The notes beneath the pieces were generated by a model. The model saw only the letters and a program-made list of their open reading frames with translations. It was not told the DNA's origin and did no database searches. The position numbers were made by a program, and so were the translations under genes. 39,586 nucleotides of DNA from Limimaricola litoreus (GTDB lineage: Bacteria; Pseudomonadota; Alphaproteobacteria; Rhodobacterales; Rhodobacteraceae): positions 1 through 39,586 of the forward strand of contig NZ_JAMYXC010000160.1 in NCBI RefSeq assembly GCF_024159025.1, in the 5' to 3' direction. This document shows positions 25,429-31,794 of the stretch, one piece after another. Each line of letters opens with the position of its first letter. The stretch's first letter is position 1.

Positions 25429-26040
25429 ATGTCACGCAGCGACGGCATCGATCTGCATATCGCCAAGCTTTCGACCCTCGCCCCGGCGGGGTTCTGTCTC
25501 GCGCTGCACATCCGCTCCGCCGTGCCGTCGCTGACCCACCAGGCCTTTCCGGCGGGCTGGGTCGAGCGCTACGAGGAAGAGGCCTATGCGCTGCGCGACC
25601 CGATCATCGCCTGGGGCTTCAGCACCACGGGAAGTTGCCGCTGGAGCGAGATCGAGATCCCCGATCCCTTCGACATACTGGGCCAGGCCCGCGAGTTCGA
25701 CATGAATTTCGGCGTCTCGGTGTCCTGCGGCCCGCTGCGGTCGCGCAGCATCGCCTCGGCGTGCCGGACCGAGCGCGAGTTCACCGATCTCGAAATCGAG
25801 CGGTTCGCCGCGCGCATCACCCATCTGCACGAGCTGACCGAGCCGCCGCGCGCGCTCACCCGGGCGCAGGCCGAGGCGCTGCGCTGCATCGCCGAGGGCG
25901 ATCGCCACGCCGCCGCCGCCGCACGGCTGGGAATCTCTGAAAGCGCGCTCAAGGCGCGGCTGGCCTCTGCGCGCAGCGCGCTGCTGGCGCGCACCACCGC
26001 CGAGGCGATCCAGCGGGCGCGCGACCAGCGGATGCTCTGA
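25429..26040 (+). CDS. LuxR-family regulator with autoinducer-binding domain, no luxI nearby
   Basis: 203 residues. Residues 15-135 look like the acyl-homoserine-lactone domain: W44, Y48, D57, P58 and W72 match the spacing of five of the six invariant residues (TraR W57, Y61, D70, P71, W85). The sixth, a glycine, cannot be placed with certainty. Residues 140-200 form a LuxR-type helix-turn-helix (LTRAQAEALRCIAEG, then AARLGISESALKARL and LARTTAEAI). No synthase gene is in the window, so it is an orphan or solo regulator. The ATG at 25429 has GGAAGAG upstream. TTGACG at 25378 is a possible -35 without a clear -10; TGACGTCA at 25343-25350 is a palindrome further up. Confidence 0.85.
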   Translation: MSRSDGIDLHIAKLSTLAPAGFCLALHIRSAVPSLTHQAFPAGWVERYEEEAYALRDPIIAWGFSTTGSCRWSEIEIPDPFDILGQAREFDMNFGVSVSCGPLRSRSIASACRTEREFTDLEIERFAARITHLHELTEPPRALTRAQAEALRCIAEGDRHAAAAARLGISESALKARLASARSALLARTTAEAIQRARDQRML

Positions 26041-26046
26041 GTGATC

Positions 26047-26076
26047 GCGGCGGGATCCGAGCCGGATCGGGGCCGC
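26047..26076 (+). other. Hairpin after the LuxR gene
   Basis: GCGGC (26047-26051) and GATCCG (26054-26059) pair with CGGATC (26063-26068) and GCCGC (26072-26076). It lacks a T-run and may be the 3' end structure of the regulator mRNA. Confidence 0.35.
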
Positions 26077-26083
26077 CCGTCCC

Positions 26084-26141
26084 AGATTTCGGCAGCAATA
26101 CCAAATCTCTTGGAAGTTATCCACAGATACACTAGATTTGG
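26084..26141 (+). promoter_or_regulatory. rarA control region: promoter, DnaA box and AGATTT repeats
   Basis: TTGGAA (26110-26115), 17 bases, TAGATT (26133-26138) make a plausible promoter. Its spacer holds TTATCCACA (26117-26125), a perfect DnaA box. CCAAATCT (26101-26108) and AGATTTGG (26134-26141) are a perfect inverted repeat enclosing it, and another AGATTT lies at 26084-26089. The last base of the -10 is seven bases before the A of the rarA ATG, so the transcript would be leaderless. No usable Shine-Dalgarno is seen, only GGGG four bases from the start. Confidence 0.5.
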
Positions 26142-26144
26142 GGC

Positions 26145-27494
26145 ATGGCTGACCTCTTTGATCATCTTGCCGAGCCTGCCCATGTGCAAACGCCATCACA
26201 GCCCGAGCCGAAGGCCGCGCATCGGCCGCTGGCGGACCGGCTGCGCCCGCAGCGGCTTAACGAGGTGATCGGACAGGAGCAGGTTCTGGGACCCGACGCG
26301 CCGCTGGGGGCGATGCTCGAGGCGGGCTCGCTCTCCTCGTTGATCCTTTGGGGGCCGCCCGGCGTGGGCAAGACCACCATCGCGCGTCTGCTGGCCGATG
26401 CCAGCGATCTCGCCTTCGTGCAGGTCAGCGCGATCTTCACCGGCGTGGCCGATCTCAAGAAGGTCTTCGAGGCGGCGAAGCTCAGGCGCGGGCAGGGGCG
26501 GGCGACGCTCTTGTTCGTCGACGAGATCCACCGTTTCAACAAGGCGCAGCAGGACGGTTTCCTGCCGCATATGGAGGATGGCACGATCCTGCTCGTCGGG
26601 GCGACGACCGAGAACCCCTCCTTCGAGCTGAACGCGGCGCTTCTGAGCCGGGCGCAGGTGCTGGTGCTGACCCGGCTCGACCTGTCGGATCTCGAACGCC
26701 TCGCGCAGCGGGCCGAGCAGGAGCTGGGCCGGGCGCTGCCGCTCGACGGGGCGGCGCGCGAGACGTTGCTGGAAATGGCGGATGGCGACGGGCGGGCGCT
26801 GCTCAACCTGATCGAGCAGGTGGCGGCGTGGAAGACCGACACCCGGCTCGGGGTCGAGGCGCTGACCACGCGGCTGATGAAGCGCGCGGCGAAATACGAC
26901 AAGTCGGGTGAAGAGCATTACAACCTCATCTCGGCGCTGCACAAATCGGTGCGCGGCTCGGATCCCGACGCCGCGCTCTACTGGCTGGGGCGGATGCTGG
27001 TGGGGGGCGAGGACCCGCGCTACCTCGCGCGGCGAATCACCCGCATGGCGGTCGAGGACATCGGGCTGGCCGATCCGCAGGCGCAGACGATCTGCCTGCA
27101 CGCCTGGGAGACCTACGAGCGGCTGGGCAGCCCCGAGGGCGATCTCGCGCTGGGGCAGGCGGTGATCTACCTCGCGCTCGCGCCCAAATCCAACGCCGGT
27201 TACGCCGCCTTCAAGGCGGCGCTGGCCGAGGCGCGCAAGACCGGCTCCGAGCCGCCGCCCAAGCACATCCTCAACGCGCCGACCCGGCTGATGAAGGAGC
27301 AGGGCTATGGCAAGGGCTACGACTACGACCACGACGCGGAGGACGCGTTTTCGGGGCAGAACTACTTCCCCGAGACGATGAAGCGGCCGGTCTATTACAC
27401 GCCGGTCGATCGCGGACATGAGCGCGAGCTCAGGAAGCGGGTCGAGTTCTTCTCGGGCCTGCGCGAAAAGCGCAGGCGCGGCGAGGGACGCTGA
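26145..27494 (+). CDS. rarA: Replication-associated recombination protein RarA (MgsA)
   Basis: AAA+ ATPase related to clamp loaders that acts at stalled replication forks; homologous to MgsA/WRNIP1. 449 residues. N-terminal residues 27-50 have ADRLRPQRLNEVIGQEQVLG; Walker A is WGPPGVGKTT (69-78) and Walker B is FVDEIHRFNKAQQD (D126, E127). TTENPSFELNAALLSR carries sensor 1 and the arginine finger. The C-terminal half has the tetramerisation domain with AVEDIGLADPQA, and PTRLMKEQGYGKGY near the end. It stands alone, following the LuxR gene by 104 bases, and an intergenic repeat follows its stop. Confidence 0.97.
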   Translation: MADLFDHLAEPAHVQTPSQPEPKAAHRPLADRLRPQRLNEVIGQEQVLGPDAPLGAMLEAGSLSSLILWGPPGVGKTTIARLLADASDLAFVQVSAIFTGVADLKKVFEAAKLRRGQGRATLLFVDEIHRFNKAQQDGFLPHMEDGTILLVGATTENPSFELNAALLSRAQVLVLTRLDLSDLERLAQRAEQELGRALPLDGAARETLLEMADGDGRALLNLIEQVAAWKTDTRLGVEALTTRLMKRAAKYDKSGEEHYNLISALHKSVRGSDPDAALYWLGRMLVGGEDPRYLARRITRMAVEDIGLADPQAQTICLHAWETYERLGSPEGDLALGQAVIYLALAPKSNAGYAAFKAALAEARKTGSEPPPKHILNAPTRLMKEQGYGKGYDYDHDAEDAFSGQNYFPETMKRPVYYTPVDRGHERELRKRVEFFSGLREKRRRGEGR

Positions 27495-27496
27495 CC

Positions 27497-27559
27497 GGGC
27501 AGGGGCGCTGCCCCCGGCCTGCGGCCTCCCCCGGCGTATTTGGGGAAAGATGAAAGGGG
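27497..27559 (+). repeat. Composite intergenic repeat, copy A
   Basis: Starts two bases after the rarA stop. A small hairpin, GGGCAG/CTGCCC (27497-27513), is followed by GGCC-TGC-GGCC and then the conserved block GCGTATTTG, two variable bases, GAAAGATGAA, then GGGG (27534-27559). The same block occurs once more at 35453-35477. From memory, similar GTATTT...GATGAA strings are common after genes in Rhodobacteraceae, though I know of no formal name. Confidence 0.55.
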
Positions 27560-27600
27560 CGGCGCTTGACAAGCCGGGGCGGCCCAACGACACCGCGCGG

Positions 27601-27954
27601 ATGATGACATCCCTTGCATTGGTGGCCGCGGGCGGCGCCGCGGGCGCGAGCCTGCGGTTTCTTGTCGGACAGGCGCTGGCCTTTCCGCTGGGCACCCTTG
27701 CGGTGAACCTCGCGGGCAGCCTCGCCATCGGCGCGCTGTGGGTGCTGCTCGAGACGCGCGCGGCGCATCTCGCGCCGCTGCTGATCACCGGACTTCTGGG
27801 CGGGTTCACTACCTTCTCGGCCTTTTCGCTCGATGCGCTGCGGCTCATGGAGGCGGGGCGCGCGGGCGCGGCGTTGGCCTATGTGGCGGGATCGGTCATT
27901 CTTTCAATCGCGGCCTGTGCTTTGGGCCTCTGGATCGCAAGGAGCCTCTCATGA
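27601..27954 (+). CDS. crcB: Fluoride channel CrcB/Fluc
   Basis: Small dual-topology membrane protein that exports fluoride. 117 residues with four hydrophobic helices. Family signatures: GAAGASLRF at the start, N36 in VNLAGS, and GGFTTFSAF (F72-F75 region), the phenylalanine-box/TTFS segment that lines the pore. The start is ATG 27601 or 27604; an ATG at 27550 belongs to the intergenic repeat and adds unconserved residues. No good Shine-Dalgarno is seen. TTGACA at 27566-27571 may be a -35, but the -10 is unclear. I see no fluoride riboswitch. The stop overlaps rluC by ATGA. Confidence 0.93.
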   Translation: MMTSLALVAAGGAAGASLRFLVGQALAFPLGTLAVNLAGSLAIGALWVLLETRAAHLAPLLITGLLGGFTTFSAFSLDALRLMEAGRAGAALAYVAGSVILSIAACALGLWIARSLS

Positions 27955-29009
27955 GCGGCGTGCAGACCATTACCGTAGGCGCCGACGAGGGCGATCAGCG
28001 GCTCGACCGCTGGCTCAAGCGGCGCTTTCCCCACCTCGTCCAGACCCGGATCGAGAAGATGTGCCGCAAGGGCGAGCTGCGGGTCGAGGGCGGGCGCGTG
28101 AAGCCCGCCACCCGGCTGGAGGTCGGCCAGAGCGTGCGCGTGCCGCCCATTCCCGAGGCGCATGAAGTCGAAAGTCGGCCCGTCGACCGCAGTCAGATCT
28201 CCAGGAAGGACGCGGAGATGATCCGCGGCTGCGTGATCTATCGCGACGAGCACATCATCGCCATCAACAAGCCCGCGGGCCTGCCGACCCAGGGCGGCTC
28301 GGGTGTGTCGAAGCATGTCGATGGCCTTGCCGAGGCGCTGCGCGACGGGTTCGAGGACAAGCCGCGCCTCGTGCACCGGCTCGACAAGGACACCTCCGGC
28401 GTGCTGCTTCTGGCGCGCACCCGCATGGCGGCCAAGGGGCTGACCGAGAACCTCAAGCATCGCGAGACGCGCAAGATCTACTGGGCCGCCGTCGCGGGCG
28501 CGCCGCAGCCGCGCGCGGGCATCATCAAGTATGGCCTCGTCAAGGCCATGGGCCACGGCAAGGGCGGCGAGGGCGAGAAGATGCAGTGCATCCACCCCGC
28601 CGAGGTCGACAAGACGCCGGGCGCCAAGCGCGCCACCACCGAATTCGCCACCATCAGCGCGCTGGGGCAGCGCGTGTCGTGGATGGCGCTGGTGCCGGTG
28701 ACGGGGCGCACGCACCAGCTGCGCGCGCATATGGCCGAGATGGGCCACCCGGTGGTGGGCGACGGCAAATACGGCGGCTCGGGTCAGGAGAACCTCGGCG
28801 ATGGCTGGGGCGCGGGGTTGGGCGCGGAGATCGACCGCAAGCTGCACCTGCACGCGCGCTCGCTCAGGATCGAGCATCCGATCACCAAGGCGGTGCTGCA
28901 GCTGGTCGCGCCCTTGCCCGATCACATGGCGCGGACCTGGGATTTCCTCGGCTGGGAGCCGCGCGAGGCGCCGCTCGATCCCTTCGATCCGGATGAATTC
29001 ACCGGATGA
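27951..29009 (+). CDS. rluC: 23S rRNA pseudouridine synthase, RluC-like (RluA family)
   Basis: 352 residues. An S4 RNA-binding domain (about 15-65, RLDRWLKRRFPHLVQ opening) is followed by the RluA catalytic domain; VHRLDKDTSG contains the catalytic aspartate D145, and GRTHQLRAHMAEMGHPVVGD the uracil-contact motif. E. coli RluC modifies 23S positions 955, 2504 and 2580; specificity here is inferred from similarity only, and RluD-type activity cannot be excluded. It overlaps crcB and the HAD gene by ATGA on both sides. Confidence 0.92.
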   Translation: MSGVQTITVGADEGDQRLDRWLKRRFPHLVQTRIEKMCRKGELRVEGGRVKPATRLEVGQSVRVPPIPEAHEVESRPVDRSQISRKDAEMIRGCVIYRDEHIIAINKPAGLPTQGGSGVSKHVDGLAEALRDGFEDKPRLVHRLDKDTSGVLLLARTRMAAKGLTENLKHRETRKIYWAAVAGAPQPRAGIIKYGLVKAMGHGKGGEGEKMQCIHPAEVDKTPGAKRATTEFATISALGQRVSWMALVPVTGRTHQLRAHMAEMGHPVVGDGKYGGSGQENLGDGWGAGLGAEIDRKLHLHARSLRIEHPITKAVLQLVAPLPDHMARTWDFLGWEPREAPLDPFDPDEFTG

Positions 29010-29680
29010 CCGAGCTGCGGCTGGTGATCTTCGACGTCGACGGCACGCTGGTCGACAGCCAGGCGGACATCCTCGCCGCGATGGGGGCGGCTTTTGCCGC
29101 CGAGGGGCTGGAGATGCCTGCGCGCGAGCGGGTGCTGTCCGGCGTCGGCCTATCGCTGCCCGAGACGTTTTTGAGGCTCGCGGGCGAGCAGGGGCAGGAC
29201 ACCCGCGCCCGCATGATCGCGACCTATTGCACCGCCTATGCCGATCTGCGGCAGGCGCATGGGCCCCGGAGCAGCCCCTTCTACCCCGGCGCGCGCGCGG
29301 CGCTCGACCGGTTGGCGGGGGAGGAACACACGCTGCTCGCCGTGGCCACCGGCAAGTCGCGGCGCGGGCTCGACCGGTTGATTGAGGCGCATGGGCTGGA
29401 GGGGCTGTTTCACAGCCGCCAGACCGCTGATGATCACCCTTCGAAGCCCAACCCGGCGATGATCCGCGCCGCGCTCGACGAGACGGGGGTGGCGGCGCAT
29501 CGCGCGGTGATGATCGGCGACACCCGCTTCGACATCGACATGGCGCGCGCGGCCGGGGTGGCCTCGATCGGCGTGGCCTGGGGTTATCAGCCGGCGGCGG
29601 GGCTCGGCGCCGACCGCATCATCCATGACTGGGCCGGGCTCGCGCCCGCGCTCGACGATCTGACGGAGACGATTTCATGA
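29006..29680 (+). CDS. HAD-family phosphatase (phosphoglycolate phosphatase-like)
   Basis: 224 residues, haloacid dehalogenase superfamily, subclass I cap. Motif I is FDVDGTLVDSQ with nucleophile D10 and D12; motif II is VATGKSRRG (T114); motif III lysine is K146 in DDHPSKPNP; motif IV is MIGDTRFDIDMA (D171, D175). The closest type is Gph/phosphoglycolate phosphatase, but the family is broad and the substrate cannot be fixed. Its position between rluC and the ATP12 chaperone, with ATGA overlaps, is one I recall from other Rhodobacterales. Confidence 0.9.
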   Translation: MTELRLVIFDVDGTLVDSQADILAAMGAAFAAEGLEMPARERVLSGVGLSLPETFLRLAGEQGQDTRARMIATYCTAYADLRQAHGPRSSPFYPGARAALDRLAGEEHTLLAVATGKSRRGLDRLIEAHGLEGLFHSRQTADDHPSKPNPAMIRAALDETGVAAHRAVMIGDTRFDIDMARAAGVASIGVAWGYQPAAGLGADRIIHDWAGLAPALDDLTETIS

Positions 29681-30384
29681 GCGAATGGAAGGCCAAGCGG
29701 TTCTGGACGCAGGCCACGGTCGAACCGGTGGAGGGCGGCTGGCAGGTGCTGCTCGACGGGCGCCCCGTGCGCACGCCCGCCAAGGCGGCGCTGGTGCTGC
29801 CCTCCGAGCGGCTGGCGCGCGCCATCGCCGAGGAATGGCAGGCGCAGGGCGAGAAGATCGACCCGCGTGCCATGCCCGCCACCCGCACCGCCAACTCGGC
29901 CATCGACAAGGTTTCGGTGCAGCGCGACGAGGTGGCGGAGATGCTGGCGGCCTACGGCGGCTCGGACATGCTGTGCTACCGCGCCGAGGGGCCGGCCGAG
30001 CTGGTGGCGCGGCAATCGGCGGAGTGGGACCCGCTGCTCGACTGGGCCGAGGCGCGCTTCGACGCGCGGCTGGTGAGCGTCGCGGGCGTCATGCCGGTGG
30101 CGCAGGACGCGGCGGCGCTGGAGCGGCTGGCCGCGCCGCTGCGCGACATGGACCCCTTCGCGCTTGCGGCGTTTCATGATCTCGTGGCGCTCTCGGGCTC
30201 GCTCGTGCTGGCCCATGCCGTCACCGAGGGGCATCTGGGCGCCTCCGAGGCCTGGCGGCTGTCGCGGCTCGACGAGGAATGGCAGATCGAGCAATGGGGC
30301 GAGGACGAGGAGGCCGAGGCGCTCGCGCAGATGAAGCGCGCGGCGTTCCACGACGCGGCGCGGTTCTGGTCGCTGCTCGGCTGA
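29677..30384 (+). CDS. ATP12-family F1-ATPase assembly chaperone
   Basis: 235 residues. ATP12 proteins bind the alpha subunit during F1 assembly in mitochondria; alphaproteobacteria encode homologues. Conserved stretches: KRFWTQATVEPVEGGWQVLLDGRPVRTPAK, split around residues 7-37, EEWQAQGEKIDPRAMPATRTANSAID around 53-78, and SDMLCYRA near 95-102. The acidic C-terminal segment has WQIEQWGEDEEAE. It ends the crcB-rluC-HAD-ATP12 unit and is followed by a strong terminator. Confidence 0.95.
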   Translation: MSEWKAKRFWTQATVEPVEGGWQVLLDGRPVRTPAKAALVLPSERLARAIAEEWQAQGEKIDPRAMPATRTANSAIDKVSVQRDEVAEMLAAYGGSDMLCYRAEGPAELVARQSAEWDPLLDWAEARFDARLVSVAGVMPVAQDAAALERLAAPLRDMDPFALAAFHDLVALSGSLVLAHAVTEGHLGASEAWRLSRLDEEWQIEQWGEDEEAEALAQMKRAAFHDAARFWSLLG

Positions 30385-30411
30385 GGCCGGCGACGACGCG
30401 CTGCAAGACCT

Positions 30412-30442
30412 GCGGGCGGTCCCTTCGGGGCCGCCCGTTTTT
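30412..30442 (+). terminator. Intrinsic terminator after the ATP12 gene
   Basis: An 11-bp stem, CGGGCGGTCCC (30413-30423) with 30427-30437 (one G-T pair), has a TTC loop and is followed by TTTTT (30438-30442). It ends the crcB operon. Confidence 0.88.
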
Positions 30443-30500
30443 CATGCGCGCGTGCGGCCTTACCCGGCGTCCGCGCCATGGCGTGACGGGGGGGTGGGAC

Positions 30501-30529
30501 TTGACCTCTCGGCAAATCATTGCCCAACT
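30501..30529 (+). promoter_or_regulatory. Candidate aapJ promoter with operator-like inverted repeat
   Basis: TTGACC (30501-30506) is a good -35; the -10 at about 17 bases (CCAACT, 30524-30529) is weak. In the spacer lies GGCAA-ATCA-TTGCC (30511-30524), a perfect inverted repeat. A regulator bound there would block or remodel the promoter. The leader to the aapJ ATG would be about 100 bases. Confidence 0.35.
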
Positions 30530-30637
30530 GCCCCGGTCGGGGCCCATTGGCTCCAGCATCCCGCCGGGCCGGATCGCGCCCGGCACAAGGAAAGCCGCCC
30601 CCGTCAAGAGGGGCCGCTACACAGGAAGAGGTTATTC

Positions 30638-31657
30638 ATGAAGAAATCCGTACTCTTCGGCGCCCTGACCGTCACCGGTCTCGCTGCCGGAGCTGCGCAG
30701 GCCGCCACGCTTGACGAGGTCAAGGAACGCGGCGAACTGAACTGCGGCGTGGTGACCGGCCTGGCCGGCTTCGGCGCCCCCGACGCCAACGGCGTGTGGG
30801 AGGGCTTCGACGTCTCCGTCTGCCGTGCCGTCGCCGCCGCCGTGCTGGGCGATCCCACGGCCGTCAACTTCGTGCCCACCACCGGGCAGACCCGCTTTAC
30901 CGCGCTGGCCTCGGGCGAGATCGACCTGCTCGCGCGCAACACCACCTGGACCTTCTCGCGCGACACCGACCTCAAGTTCGATTTCGCCGGCGTCAACTAC
31001 TATGACGGCCAGGGCTTCATCGTGCCGACCGAACTGGGCGTCTCCTCGGCCAAGGATCTCGACGGCGCGACCGTCTGCATTCAGACCGGCACCACCACCG
31101 AGCTGAACCTCGCGGACTTCTTCCGCAACAACAACATCAGCTACGAGCCCGTGCCCGTGGAGACCAACGCCGAGGCGCAGCAGCAGTACCTCGCCGGGGC
31201 CTGCGACGCCTACACCACCGATGCTTCGGGCCTCGCCGCGACCCGCGCCACCTTCGAGAATCCGGCCGATCACGTGATCCTGCCCGAGATCATCTCCAAG
31301 GAGCCGCTCGGCCCGCTCGTGCGCCACGGCGACAACGAATGGGGCGACATCGTGCGCTGGACGCTCAACGCGCTGATCGCCGCCGAGGAATACGGCGTGA
31401 CCTCGGCCAATGTCAACGAGTTGGCCGCCGCTCCGGGCACCAACCCCGAGGTGAACCGTCTGCTCGGCACCGAGGGCGAGCTCGGCGCGATGATCGGTCT
31501 CGAGAACGACTGGGCCAAGAACGCGATCGCCGCGGGTGGCAACTACGGCGAGATCTTCGAGAAGAACATCGGCGAGAACACCCCGATCGGTCTGGCGCGC
31601 GGTCTCAACGCGCAGTGGACCAACGGCGGCCTGATCTACGCGCCGCCCTTCCGCTAA
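30638..31657 (+). CDS. aapJ: Amino-acid ABC transporter substrate-binding protein AapJ/BztA
   Basis: Periplasmic binding protein of the general/polar amino-acid importer (glutamate, aspartate, glutamine, asparagine and others in Rhizobium and Rhodobacter). 339 residues. Signal peptide is residues 1-22 (cleavage after AQA). Lobe 1 has GVNTGL-type opening (CGVVTGLAGFGAPD) and RNTTWTFSRD; lobe 2 has C147, GTTTELNLADFF and C189 (GACDAYTTD, with D195 the likely amino-group contact), then EIISKEPLGPLV. The ATG follows AGGAAGAGG. A perfect hairpin after the stop probably raises its mRNA relative to the permease genes. Confidence 0.96.
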   Translation: MKKSVLFGALTVTGLAAGAAQAATLDEVKERGELNCGVVTGLAGFGAPDANGVWEGFDVSVCRAVAAAVLGDPTAVNFVPTTGQTRFTALASGEIDLLARNTTWTFSRDTDLKFDFAGVNYYDGQGFIVPTELGVSSAKDLDGATVCIQTGTTTELNLADFFRNNNISYEPVPVETNAEAQQQYLAGACDAYTTDASGLAATRATFENPADHVILPEIISKEPLGPLVRHGDNEWGDIVRWTLNALIAAEEYGVTSANVNELAAAPGTNPEVNRLLGTEGELGAMIGLENDWAKNAIAAGGNYGEIFEKNIGENTPIGLARGLNAQWTNGGLIYAPPFR

Positions 31658-31664
31658 GCACATC

Positions 31665-31688
31665 GGGAGGGGCGTGCGCGCCCCTCCC
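31665..31688 (+). other. Stable hairpin after aapJ
   Basis: GGGAGGGGCG (31665-31674) pairs perfectly with CGCCCCTCCC (31679-31688) on a TGCG loop. No T-run follows. Such hairpins after binding-protein genes commonly protect the upstream mRNA and help give excess binding protein over permease. Confidence 0.55.
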
Positions 31689-31794
31689 CACCAACGAAGG
31701 ATCAGGCGCGCAGCGCCGCCTTTTCCCCCACGCACAGGGCGCAGCCGGAGCAACCGGCGCGAGGCCGGCACGGGGGACCAACGGGGACCATTTC

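Noticed and set aside
27550-27600. Earlier start of crcB at ATG 27550
   Set aside because: That ATG belongs to the intergenic repeat; the extra 17 residues are hydrophilic and unlike CrcB.
30511-30523. Sigma-54 promoter before aapJ
   Set aside because: GG and GC are separated by nine bases; sigma-54 promoters need ten, and the rest of the consensus is poor.
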